DNA from: Burkholderiaceae bacterium
GTDB taxonomy: Bacteria > Pseudomonadota > Gammaproteobacteria > Burkholderiales > Burkholderiaceae_C
Direction: 5' to 3'
Assembly: GCA_023260355.1 (NCBI GenBank)
Contig: JALQVJ010000421.1
Location: 1 to 7,254 of the forward strand
DNA length: 7,254 bases
The position numbers and the translations under genes were made by a program. Of this stretch, positions 1 through 5,693 are shown one piece after another. The notes under the pieces are model-generated. The model worked only from the letters and a program-made list of their open reading frames with translations. It was not told the DNA's origin and did not search any database. The number at the start of each line of letters is the position of its first letter. The first letter of the stretch is position 1.

Positions 1-522
1 GGTACCCGGCAGCACGCCGAGCAAGGGCACCTCGGGCAAGCTCACCGAGGATGAGCGGTCGTCGACCAGCACGATTTCATCGCAGGCCAAAGCAAGCTCG
101 TACCCACCGCCTGCACATGCGCCGTTGACGCCGGCAACAAACTTCAAACCTTCAAAGCGGCTGGAGTCCTCCATGCCGTTGCGGGTTTCGTTGGTGAACT
201 TACAGAAATTGACTTTCCAAGCGTGACTCGACACACCCAACATAAAAATGTTGGCGCCTGAGCAAAAGATGCGGTCCTTGCCAGAGGTCAATACCACCGT
301 CTTCACTTGGGGGTGTTCAAAGCGAATGCGGTTCAATGCGTCGTTGAGTTCGATGTCAACGCCCAAGTCATAGCTGTTGAGCTTCAACTTATAGCCAGGA
401 CGCAAGCCGGCGTCCTCGTCAAAGTCGGCGATCAGTTTCGCCACTTCGCCATCGACCTCAATCGACCAGTGGCGGTACTGATCCGGTGAGGTTTGGTAAT
501 CCACTCGCTGTTGTTCAGTCAT
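1..522 (-). CDS. boxC: BoxC, benzoyl-CoA-dihydrodiol lyase / 2,3-epoxybenzoyl-CoA dihydrolase (N-terminal part, runs off left edge)
   Basis: The minus strand is open from ATG at 522 to the window edge, giving the first 174 residues of a protein that is usually about 550 residues long. BoxC is a cytoplasmic crotonase-superfamily enzyme that hydrolytically opens 2,3-epoxybenzoyl-CoA to 3,4-dehydroadipyl-CoA semialdehyde and formate. Seen in the sequence: CSGANIFMLG (87-96), the oxyanion-hole-type stretch GVNGACAGGGYELALACDE (131-149), and SLPEVPLLGVLPG (161-173). Glu142 and Glu164 lie 22 residues apart, the same spacing as the paired catalytic glutamates I recall for Burkholderia xenovorans BoxC. 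The start is supported by an AGGAAGA ribosome-binding site just upstream (minus strand, about 7-13 bases before ATG). The gene lies 100 bp downstream of boxR, with its own strong promoter in the gap. Genes for the epoxidase (boxB, boxA) probably follow beyond the left edge, but this is inference. Confidence 0.93.
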   Translation of the reverse strand, partial: MTEQQRVDYQTSPDQYRHWSIEVDGEVAKLIADFDEDAGLRPGYKLKLNSYDLGVDIELNDALNRIRFEHPQVKTVVLTSGKDRIFCSGANIFMLGVSSHAWKVNFCKFTNETRNGMEDSSRFEGLKFVAGVNGACAGGGYELALACDEIVLVDDRSSSVSLPEVPLLGVLPGT

Positions 523-576
523 GCTTGTCTTCCTGTCGTGATGGGGTTGTTTGGGTGCCGGCAGCACAATATTGCC

Positions 577-632
577 TGCATTGATGTGCATGATATTGCA
601 CGCACTTCACGCATGTCAAGCATTATTTTGCA
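577..632 (-). promoter_or_regulatory. Candidate BoxR operator array at the boxC promoter
   Basis: Three TGCA units at 577-580, 587-590 and 597-600 are separated by exactly six bases, a 10-bp or one-helical-turn period. They straddle the -10 hexamer and the predicted start of transcription. Upstream, TGCA at 629-632 is followed on the minus strand by six bases and TGCT (622-619), which runs straight into the -35 TTGACA. The 629-632 unit lies inside the last codons of boxR. Operators built from TGCA-type repeats are described for the related regulators BzdR and BoxR of Azoarcus, as I recall. The assignment here rests on that and on the regular spacing. Confidence 0.6.
590..619 (-). promoter_or_regulatory. 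Sigma70-type promoter of boxC
   Basis: Reading the minus strand, a perfect -35 TTGACA (619-614) is followed after 18 bases by the -10 TATCAT (595-590, five of six consensus bases). The predicted transcription start is near 583, leaving a leader of about 60 bases before the boxC ATG at 522. The -35 begins only four bases beyond the boxR stop codon, so boxC has its own promoter even though it follows boxR on the same strand. The promoter is embedded in TGCA repeats, which suggests direct blocking of RNA polymerase by BoxR. Confidence 0.7.
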
Positions 633-1558
633 TATTCGACACACAACGCCTCTCGGACGGTTTGGCGCAGGATCTGAAACGTTTCGGTGATCGGCTGGGC
701 ACTGGTATCGACGCGGTATGTGGCCTTGCCATAGAACGGCTCGCGCGTCGCCAAGATCGCTTTCAAATCGTCCATGGCTTCGGCGTTGCCAGCCATTGGC
801 CGCATGTCCCCTTGGGCTTGCACGCGGCCCATGTGGTCCTCTGGCTTCGCCTGCAGCCACACGCTCGTGCAGTGAGACAGCAGTTGGTTGAAGGTGGCCG
901 GATCCGATACCAAACCGCCCGGCGTGGCAATGACGACTTCGGAATAAATCTGGATCGTCTCTTCCAAGGCCCGCCGCTCGTAGCGACGATACGCATTCAT
1001 GCCATACAGCGATTGCAGCTCAGGCACGGTGCAACCGGCGAATTGTTCGATTTCGTGGCTGAGTTCGACAAACGGGAACCCCAAGTCTTCAGCGAGCATG
1101 CGGCCCAGCGTCGATTTGCCTGCGCCGCGCAAACCCACCAGCGCGATGCGAGAGGACACCGCTGGCCCTGCGGTGCCAGTGCCCAAAGCCTCACCCACTG
1201 CAATGCGAGCGGTGCGCAAGGCGCTCTCGTCGCGACCAGCCAGCATCTCGCGAATCAGCAGCCATTCAGGTGAGGATGTGCTCACATCGCCAACCAACTC
1301 GGCCAGCGAGCACTGCAATGCCTGGGCCACCTGAACCAGCACCAATACAGAGACGTTGCCTTCGCCGTACTCCAAGTTGGCCAAGTGCCGCTCGGACACG
1401 TCCGCGGCGATCGAAACCGCCTTGCGGGTCATGCCACGGCGCGCCCTCAAGGCGCGCACACGATCCCCCAACTCACTCAAAAAGGGGTTGCGCTCTTTGC
1501 CATCGCCGGTGAGGGACTCAGGGGTTTTCCCGGATACATGCATTATATTGCTTGACAT
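623..1558 (-). CDS. boxR: BoxR, benzoyl-CoA-responsive XRE-family repressor with shikimate-kinase-like sensor domain
   Basis: This 311-residue protein is a fusion typical of the BzdR/BoxR family, transcriptional regulators that sense benzoyl-CoA. Residues about 28-90 form an XRE-type helix-turn-helix (LGDRVRALRARRGMTRKAVS, recognition region ADVSERHLANLEYGEGNVS). A linker follows at about 91-135. Residues about 136-305 resemble shikimate kinase, with an intact Walker A GLRGAGKST (142-150), the TPGG segment at 212-215 and the lid-like DMRP at 251-254. The position matching a substrate-binding Asp of shikimate kinase (DSD in AroK) appears to be Ser167, so the domain is probably a sensor rather than an enzyme. 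The start is uncertain: ATG 1558 and ATG 1543 (MHVSGKT) are both possible and neither has a clear Shine-Dalgarno sequence. The gene is divergent from boxD and upstream of boxC. A candidate operator overlaps its first codons, suggesting autoregulation. Confidence 0.92.
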   Translation of the reverse strand: MSSNIMHVSGKTPESLTGDGKERNPFLSELGDRVRALRARRGMTRKAVSIAADVSERHLANLEYGEGNVSVLVLVQVAQALQCSLAELVGDVSTSSPEWLLIREMLAGRDESALRTARIAVGEALGTGTAGPAVSSRIALVGLRGAGKSTLGRMLAEDLGFPFVELSHEIEQFAGCTVPELQSLYGMNAYRRYERRALEETIQIYSEVVIATPGGLVSDPATFNQLLSHCTSVWLQAKPEDHMGRVQAQGDMRPMAGNAEAMDDLKAILATREPFYGKATYRVDTSAQPITETFQILRQTVREALCVEYAK

Positions 1559-1572
1559 GGTGTTGCAGTGCT
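1539..1572 (+). promoter_or_regulatory. Candidate BoxR operator at the boxR/boxD divergent promoter
   Basis: TGCA (1539-1542), six bases, then TGCT (1549-1552) runs directly into the -35 TTGACA of boxD. A further TGCA (1564-1567) and TGCT (1569-1572) sit between -35 and -10. The block TGCTTGACATG (1549-1559) is identical to the one at the boxC promoter (612-622, minus strand). The 14-mer at 1539-1552 also matches the operator unit at 587-600 at 12 of 14 positions on the same strand. The site covers the boxR start codon, so one bound repressor could affect both divergent genes. Confidence 0.55.
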
Positions 1573-1580
1573 TTTACATT
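1552..1580 (+). promoter_or_regulatory. Sigma70-type promoter of the boxD-bclA-hydrolase operon
   Basis: A perfect -35 TTGACA (1552-1557) is followed after 17 bases by TACATT (1575-1580), which matches four of six -10 consensus bases. Transcription would begin near 1587, about 120 bases before the boxD ATG. The -35 overlaps the complement of the boxR start codon (1556-1558), and TGCA/TGCT elements fill the spacer. This fits repression by steric exclusion. Confidence 0.6.
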
Positions 1581-1586
1581 CCAGAC

Positions 1587-1707
1587 ACGCACAATAATTC
1601 ATATTTCAATTCAGGGCAACCCTGATTGATGCATGGACTCCTAACCAGAGACACTCTTTTCCACGGTCACCCCGGGGCTCAATCCCCTGCAACGAAAGGC
1701 ATTCAAC
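1587..1707 (+). other. Untranslated leader of boxD with small inverted repeats
   Basis: About 120 bases separate the predicted boxD transcription start from its ATG, with no convincing coding sequence inside. An inverted repeat TCAGGG-CAA-CCCTGA (1611-1625) could form a 6-bp hairpin, and GGGG (1674-1677) can pair with CCCC (1684-1687) across a 6-base loop. Neither is followed by a T tract, so neither looks like an intrinsic terminator. I recognise no riboswitch. The boxD ribosome-binding site GAAAGG lies at 1694-1699. Confidence 0.35.
1591..1619 (-). promoter_or_regulatory. Weak candidate promoter of boxR
   Basis: On the minus strand TTGCCC (1619-1614), a 17-base spacer and TATTGT (1596-1591) each match four of six consensus bases, inside an AT-rich patch at 1590-1610. 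Transcription would start near 1584, overlapping face to face with the predicted boxD start near 1587. The match is weak. It is listed because boxR needs a promoter in this gap and no better candidate is visible. Confidence 0.25.
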
Positions 1708-3255
1708 ATGAGCAGCACCTTGTTACCCAACTGGACCAGCGGTCAATGGCAAGTGGGCCAAGGCAGCGGAACGCCGTTGTTCGACCCGGTCAAAGGCAGC
1801 GAATTGGTGCGCGTCGACGCCACGGGCTTGGACTTGCCGGGTGCTTTTCGCTATGCCCGCGAGGTCGGCGGTGCGGCGTTGCGCAGCATGACCTATGCAC
1901 AGCGCGCCGCCATGCTGGCTGAGGTTGGCAAAGTTTTGCAAGCCAATCGAGATGCCTACTATGAGATCTCGACCGCCAACAGTGGCACCGTGAAGAACGA
2001 CACCGCTGTGGACGTCGACGGTGGCATGTTCACACTGGGCATGTATGCCAAATTGGGCGCGTCTTTGGGAGACCGTCACTTTTTGCTGGATGGCGAACCC
2101 GCGCGCTTGGGCAAGGACCCTTTGTTTCAATCGCAGCACGTGATGACACCTCGCCACGGGGTTGCGCTCTTCATCAATGCGTTCAACTTCCCATCTTGGG
2201 GATTGTGGGAGAAAGCAGGACCCGCCCTGCTGTCAGGCATGCCGATCATCGTCAAGCCAGCCACCGCAACCGCATGGTTGACCCAACGCATGGTGCAGGA
2301 CGTGATCGACGCTGGGGTCGTGCCACCCGGTGCTATTTCTATCATTTGCGGCTCCAGCAACGGCTTGTTAGAGCAGTTGCTGGCGTTTGATGTGGTGTCC
2401 TTTACAGGCTCGGCCGACACAGCGCAAATCATCCGCAGCCATCCCAACGTTGTGCGCCACAGCGTGCGGACCAACATCGAAGCGGACTCGATCAACAGTG
2501 CCATGTTGCTACCGGGTCACGATGCCAGCAGCGCCGCCTTTGACTTGCTGGTCAAAGAAGTGGCCCGCGAGATGACCATCAAGTCTGGCCAAAAGTGCAC
2601 CGCGATCCGCCGTGTCTTCGTACCTGCTGCTTTGATGGATGCGGCCGCGCAGGCGATCTCGGCTCGTCTGGCCAAGACCACCGTTGGTGACCCCAGGGTC
2701 GAAGGCGTTCGCATGGGCGCTGTGGTCTCGCGCGCGCAAAAGCAATCGGTGCTCGAGGGCATTGCCCAATTGAGCCAAGTCGCCGACAAAGTGTTCGACG
2801 GCAGCCAACAGCCACTGGTGGAAGCTGCCGCCGATTCCTGTTGTGTGGCACCGACGCTGCTCGCAGCGCGTGACGCCCATGCCGACACCCTGCACGACGT
2901 CGAGGTGTTTGGTCCAGTTGCCACCCTGGTGCCTTACACGTCAGAAACCGAAGCGCTGCAATTGATCCAACGCGGCCAAGGCTCTTTGGTCGCGTCCGTG
3001 TACGGCGAGGACGCGGCAGCTTTGGCAAAAACCGCGATTGCACTGGCACCATTCCACGGCCGCGTACACGTGCTCAGTCCCGATGTGGCCGCGATGAACA
3101 CGGGCCATGGCAATGTGATGCCGCAGTCGCTGCATGGCGGACCTGGTCGGGCGGGTGGCGGTGAAGAACTGGGCGGACTGCGTGCCCTCAACTTCTATCA
3201 CCAGCGCAGTGCGATTCAGGCATCAACCGAGAGCTTGAATCACTTCACTGCCTGA
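1708..3255 (+). CDS. boxD: BoxD, 3,4-dehydroadipyl-CoA semialdehyde dehydrogenase (NADP+)
   Basis: This 515-residue protein belongs to the aldehyde dehydrogenase superfamily, in the PaaZ-N-like branch used by the box pathway. It oxidises the ring-opening product 3,4-dehydroadipyl-CoA semialdehyde to 3,4-dehydroadipyl-CoA, the step after BoxC. Visible motifs in order: NAFNFPSW (157-164), cofactor-binding VKPA (182-185), FTGS (232-235), catalytic base Glu258 (NIEAD), nucleophile Cys297 in SGQKCTAIRR, EVFGPV (399-404) and a C-terminal GGGEELGG (483-490). Length is close to that of characterised BoxD proteins. The ATG at 1708 has GAAAGG eight bases upstream. bclA follows after 49 bp on the same strand, so the two are probably cotranscribed from the promoter at 1552-1580. 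The name depends on the neighbouring boxR, boxC and bclA; the fold alone would give only 'aldehyde dehydrogenase'. Confidence 0.92.
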   Translation: MSSTLLPNWTSGQWQVGQGSGTPLFDPVKGSELVRVDATGLDLPGAFRYAREVGGAALRSMTYAQRAAMLAEVGKVLQANRDAYYEISTANSGTVKNDTAVDVDGGMFTLGMYAKLGASLGDRHFLLDGEPARLGKDPLFQSQHVMTPRHGVALFINAFNFPSWGLWEKAGPALLSGMPIIVKPATATAWLTQRMVQDVIDAGVVPPGAISIICGSSNGLLEQLLAFDVVSFTGSADTAQIIRSHPNVVRHSVRTNIEADSINSAMLLPGHDASSAAFDLLVKEVAREMTIKSGQKCTAIRRVFVPAALMDAAAQAISARLAKTTVGDPRVEGVRMGAVVSRAQKQSVLEGIAQLSQVADKVFDGSQQPLVEAAADSCCVAPTLLAARDAHADTLHDVEVFGPVATLVPYTSETEALQLIQRGQGSLVASVYGEDAAALAKTAIALAPFHGRVHVLSPDVAAMNTGHGNVMPQSLHGGPGRAGGGEELGGLRALNFYHQRSAIQASTESLNHFTA

Positions 3256-3304
3256 CACACACATTGGTGTGGATCGATCATTAAAAAAATTGGAGGAGAT
3301 ATCC

Positions 3305-4861
3305 ATGGCCATCACTGATCTGGGCGACTCGTTTAATTTCGCCCAACACCTCTTTGCCTTGAACACAGGGCGCGCAGACAAGGTCGCTTACATCGACGAT
3401 GCTGGATCGCTTACCTACGGTGAACTTGAGCGCCGCGCGACCCAAGTCGCGACGTCACTGCGCGCCGCTGGGATCGCCCCAGAGCAGCGGGTCATGCTTT
3501 TCATGCACGACAGCAACGACTGGCCTGTTTCCTTCTTGGGTTGCTTGTACGCAGGCATCGTGCCGGTTGCCGTCAACACACTCCTCCCAGCCAGCGACGT
3601 GGCGTACATGCTCGGGCACTGTCGGGCACAAGCCGTGCTCACGTCAGGCGGTCTCATTGGCGTTGTGCAAGAGGCATTGGCTGCAGCACCAGACCACGAT
3701 GTGCGACAGATTTGGGTGTCTCGGCCTGGACCGGATGCACCGCAATCGGCCCACGACTTTGAAGCCCTGTGCAAAGGCCCGTCAGCGCCTGCTGGCGTGT
3801 ACCCCACCCACCCCGATGCACCTGCGTTTTGGTTGTACTCATCGGGCTCGACTGGTCGTCCCAAGGGCACAGTGCACACCCATGGCAACCTGTTTCACAC
3901 CGCCGAGTTGTATGGGCGAGGGGTATTGAAACTGCAAGAGCAAGACGTGTGCTTCTCTGCGGCGAAACTGTTCTTCGCTTACGGCCTGGGCAACGGCTTG
4001 AGTTTCCCCTTGAGTGTCGGTGCGACCGTGGTGTTGCTCGGTGGCCGTCCGACACCAGAGGCGGTCTTTGACAAGTGGAAGAAGCACCGTGTCACGGTCT
4101 TCTTTGGCGCGCCAACAGGCTACGCTGGCATGTTGGCTGACCCCAATGTGCCCAGCAAGGGCGAGGTCGCCTTGCGCATGTGCTCCTCAGCGGGCGAGGC
4201 CTTGCCTCGCGACCTTGGTGAACGCTTCACCAAACACTTTGGCTGTGAAATCGTTGACGGCATTGGGTCGACGGAAATGTTGCATATTTTCTTGTCGAAT
4301 TTGCCCGGCGATGTGCGTTACGGAACCACAGGGTTTGCGGTCCCCGGCTACGACATCGCTCTGCGTGACGATGAGGGCCATGAGGTCAAAGACGGCGAGA
4401 TTGGTGACCTTTACATCCGGGGCCCAAGCGCGGCACTGATGTACTGGAACAACCGTGCCAAGAGCCGTGAAACCTTCCAAGGCGCATGGACCAAGAGCGG
4501 GGACAAATACGTGCGCAACGCCGATGGCACCTACACCTACTCTGGGCGCAGCGATGACATGCTCAAGATTTCTGGCATGTACGTGTCGCCGTTTGAAGTC
4601 GAGGGCACATTGATTCAACACCCTGCGGTGTTGGAGGCAGCCGTGATTGGCGTGGACGACGCGAATGGATTGACTCGCGCCAAAGCCTATGTGGTTCGCA
4701 AAGCCGGCCAAGACGTCACCGAAGACGAATTGAAGGCGTTTGTGAAGGAGCGGCTCGCACCCTATAAGTACCCACGCTTGATCGAGTTCATCGACGAGTT
4801 GCCCAAAACGGCGACGGGCAAAATCCAACGTTTCCGACTGCGTGCCGCTCAACAGGGATGA
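3305..4861 (+). CDS. bclA: Benzoate-CoA ligase (AMP-forming)
   Basis: The 518-residue product is an ANL-superfamily acyl-CoA synthetase that activates benzoate with ATP and CoA to benzoyl-CoA, AMP and pyrophosphate, the entry step of the pathway. Seen motifs: the phosphate-binding loop YSSGSTGRPKG (178-188), GSTE (321-324), SGD with Asp400, the hinge region GRSDDMLKISGMYVSP (414-429), and catalytic Lys506 in KTATGKIQR. FFAYGLGN (223-230) and EMLHIF (324-329) supply Ala225-Tyr226 and His327-Ile328. These resemble the aryl-pocket residues I recall for bacterial benzoate-CoA ligases. ATG 3305 is preferred over GTG 3269 because a very strong GGAGGAG (3292-3298) sits six bases before it. The gene follows boxD by 49 bp, and its stop overlaps the next gene's ATG as ATGA, implying translational coupling. 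Closely related aryl acids such as 2-aminobenzoate or fluorobenzoates could also be substrates. Confidence 0.94.
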   Translation: MAITDLGDSFNFAQHLFALNTGRADKVAYIDDAGSLTYGELERRATQVATSLRAAGIAPEQRVMLFMHDSNDWPVSFLGCLYAGIVPVAVNTLLPASDVAYMLGHCRAQAVLTSGGLIGVVQEALAAAPDHDVRQIWVSRPGPDAPQSAHDFEALCKGPSAPAGVYPTHPDAPAFWLYSSGSTGRPKGTVHTHGNLFHTAELYGRGVLKLQEQDVCFSAAKLFFAYGLGNGLSFPLSVGATVVLLGGRPTPEAVFDKWKKHRVTVFFGAPTGYAGMLADPNVPSKGEVALRMCSSAGEALPRDLGERFTKHFGCEIVDGIGSTEMLHIFLSNLPGDVRYGTTGFAVPGYDIALRDDEGHEVKDGEIGDLYIRGPSAALMYWNNRAKSRETFQGAWTKSGDKYVRNADGTYTYSGRSDDMLKISGMYVSPFEVEGTLIQHPAVLEAAVIGVDDANGLTRAKAYVVRKAGQDVTEDELKAFVKERLAPYKYPRLIEFIDELPKTATGKIQRFRLRAAQQG

Positions 4862-5652
4862 GCTTCCCCACCGATTCGGTCTCGCTGTCACTTGGGCAGC
4901 GAACGCTTGAGATCGAGTACCGCTGGGCGGGCTCTCACCATGCCGCGAACACACTGGTGCTGCTGCACGAGGGCCTGGGATCGGTGGCCATGTGGAAAGG
5001 CTTTGAAGACCAACTCGCGGCGGCATGCAACGCTCGCGTGTTGGTGTACTCTCGGCCCGGCTATGGCCGCTCGACACCACGCCCTCCGAGCGAGGTCTGG
5101 AGCCCGGATTTCATGCATGTGCAAGCCCGTGCAGTGCTGCCCGCGTTGCTCGATGCACTTGGCGTGGCGCAACCGGTGGACTTGGTCGGACACAGCGATG
5201 GCGCCTCCATCGCACTCATTGCCGCTGCGCATCAGCCCGACCGCTATGGCCGGCTGGTGGTGATCGCGCCGCACACCCACGTCGAAGACATCTGCATTTC
5301 GGCGATTGAAGCCAGCCGCGTTGCTTACGCGCAGGGCACCCTGAAATCAGCGCTGGCGCGCTATCACAGGGATCCTGACTCGGCGTATTTTGGCTGGAGC
5401 GAGGCTTGGCTCGCCCCCGCCTTTCGCGACTGGGATTTGCGCGACTTGGTGGCTCAATTGGACCACCCCATCCTTGCCATTCAAGGCGAAGGTGATGCGT
5501 ACGGCACGATGGAGCAGGTGCTCGGCATCGCCCGACTCGCTCCCCAAGCGCGGGTGCTCCAGTTGGCCAACTGCGGTCACTCGCCGCACCGAGATCAGCC
5601 CACCCAGGTGCTCGCCGCCATCACTGATTTCTTGGGCGGCTCGGCCCCTTGA
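4858..5652 (+). CDS. Alpha/beta-fold hydrolase, serine type, coupled to benzoate-CoA ligase
   Basis: This 264-residue protein has a complete alpha/beta-hydrolase layout. An oxyanion-loop segment LLHEGLGS (35-42) comes first, then the nucleophile elbow GHSDGAS with Ser113, the acid candidate Asp213 in QGEGDAYG, and His241 in NCGHSPHRDQP. No signal peptide or membrane segment is seen, so it should be cytoplasmic. The ATG overlaps the bclA stop by 4 bp, so it is very probably translated from the same mRNA by reinitiation. No hydrolase step is required in the established route from benzoate to 3,4-dehydroadipyl-CoA. Possible roles are inference: release of benzoate from esters, CoA-thioester hydrolysis to relieve a CoA shortage, or clearance of a lactone or other side product. 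The family assignment is firm and the substrate is unknown. Confidence 0.88.
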   Translation: MSFPTDSVSLSLGQRTLEIEYRWAGSHHAANTLVLLHEGLGSVAMWKGFEDQLAAACNARVLVYSRPGYGRSTPRPPSEVWSPDFMHVQARAVLPALLDALGVAQPVDLVGHSDGASIALIAAAHQPDRYGRLVVIAPHTHVEDICISAIEASRVAYAQGTLKSALARYHRDPDSAYFGWSEAWLAPAFRDWDLRDLVAQLDHPILAIQGEGDAYGTMEQVLGIARLAPQARVLQLANCGHSPHRDQPTQVLAAITDFLGGSAP

Positions 5653-5653
5653 C

Positions 5654-5673
5654 AGCGCGCGCAGGCTCGCGCT
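5654..5673. terminator. Possible terminator between convergent genes
   Basis: A perfect 6-bp inverted repeat, AGCGCG and CGCGCT, with an 8-base loop begins two bases after the hydrolase stop codon. It lies in the 41-bp gap between the convergent hydrolase and SDR genes. The GC-rich stem and position suit a terminator, but there is no proper T tract on either strand, so it may be Rho-assisted or incidental. Confidence 0.3.
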
Positions 5674-5693
5674 CCTTGTGCTCGTCATAGTGG

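Noticed and set aside
551..1273. 240-residue open frame on the plus strand opposite boxR
   Set aside because: It lies antisense to a well-supported boxR, shows no recognisable domain, starts without a ribosome-binding site and has the composition of a shadow frame in high-GC DNA.
1630..1633. A further TGCA in the boxD leader as an operator unit
   Set aside because: It is isolated, out of phase with the other units and downstream of the predicted start; a lone TGCA is expected by chance at this frequency.
1626..1922. 98-residue frame starting with TTG in the boxD leader
   Set aside because: It has no ribosome-binding site and overlaps most of the boxD N-terminus in another frame with no recognisable protein.
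3258..3271. CACAC-ATTG-GTGTG inverted repeat between boxD and bclA as a terminator
   Set aside because: Only a 5-bp stem, followed by an A-rich rather than T-rich stretch on the transcribed strand, and the operon continues directly into bclA.
3269..3304. Upstream GTG start for bclA adding 12 residues
   Set aside because: The GGAGGAG at 3292-3298 is correctly spaced for ATG 3305 and would lie inside the coding sequence if GTG 3269 were used.
4187..5080. 297-residue open frame on the minus strand opposite bclA and the hydrolase
   Set aside because: It is antisense to two genes with clear motifs, spans their junction and has no family features.
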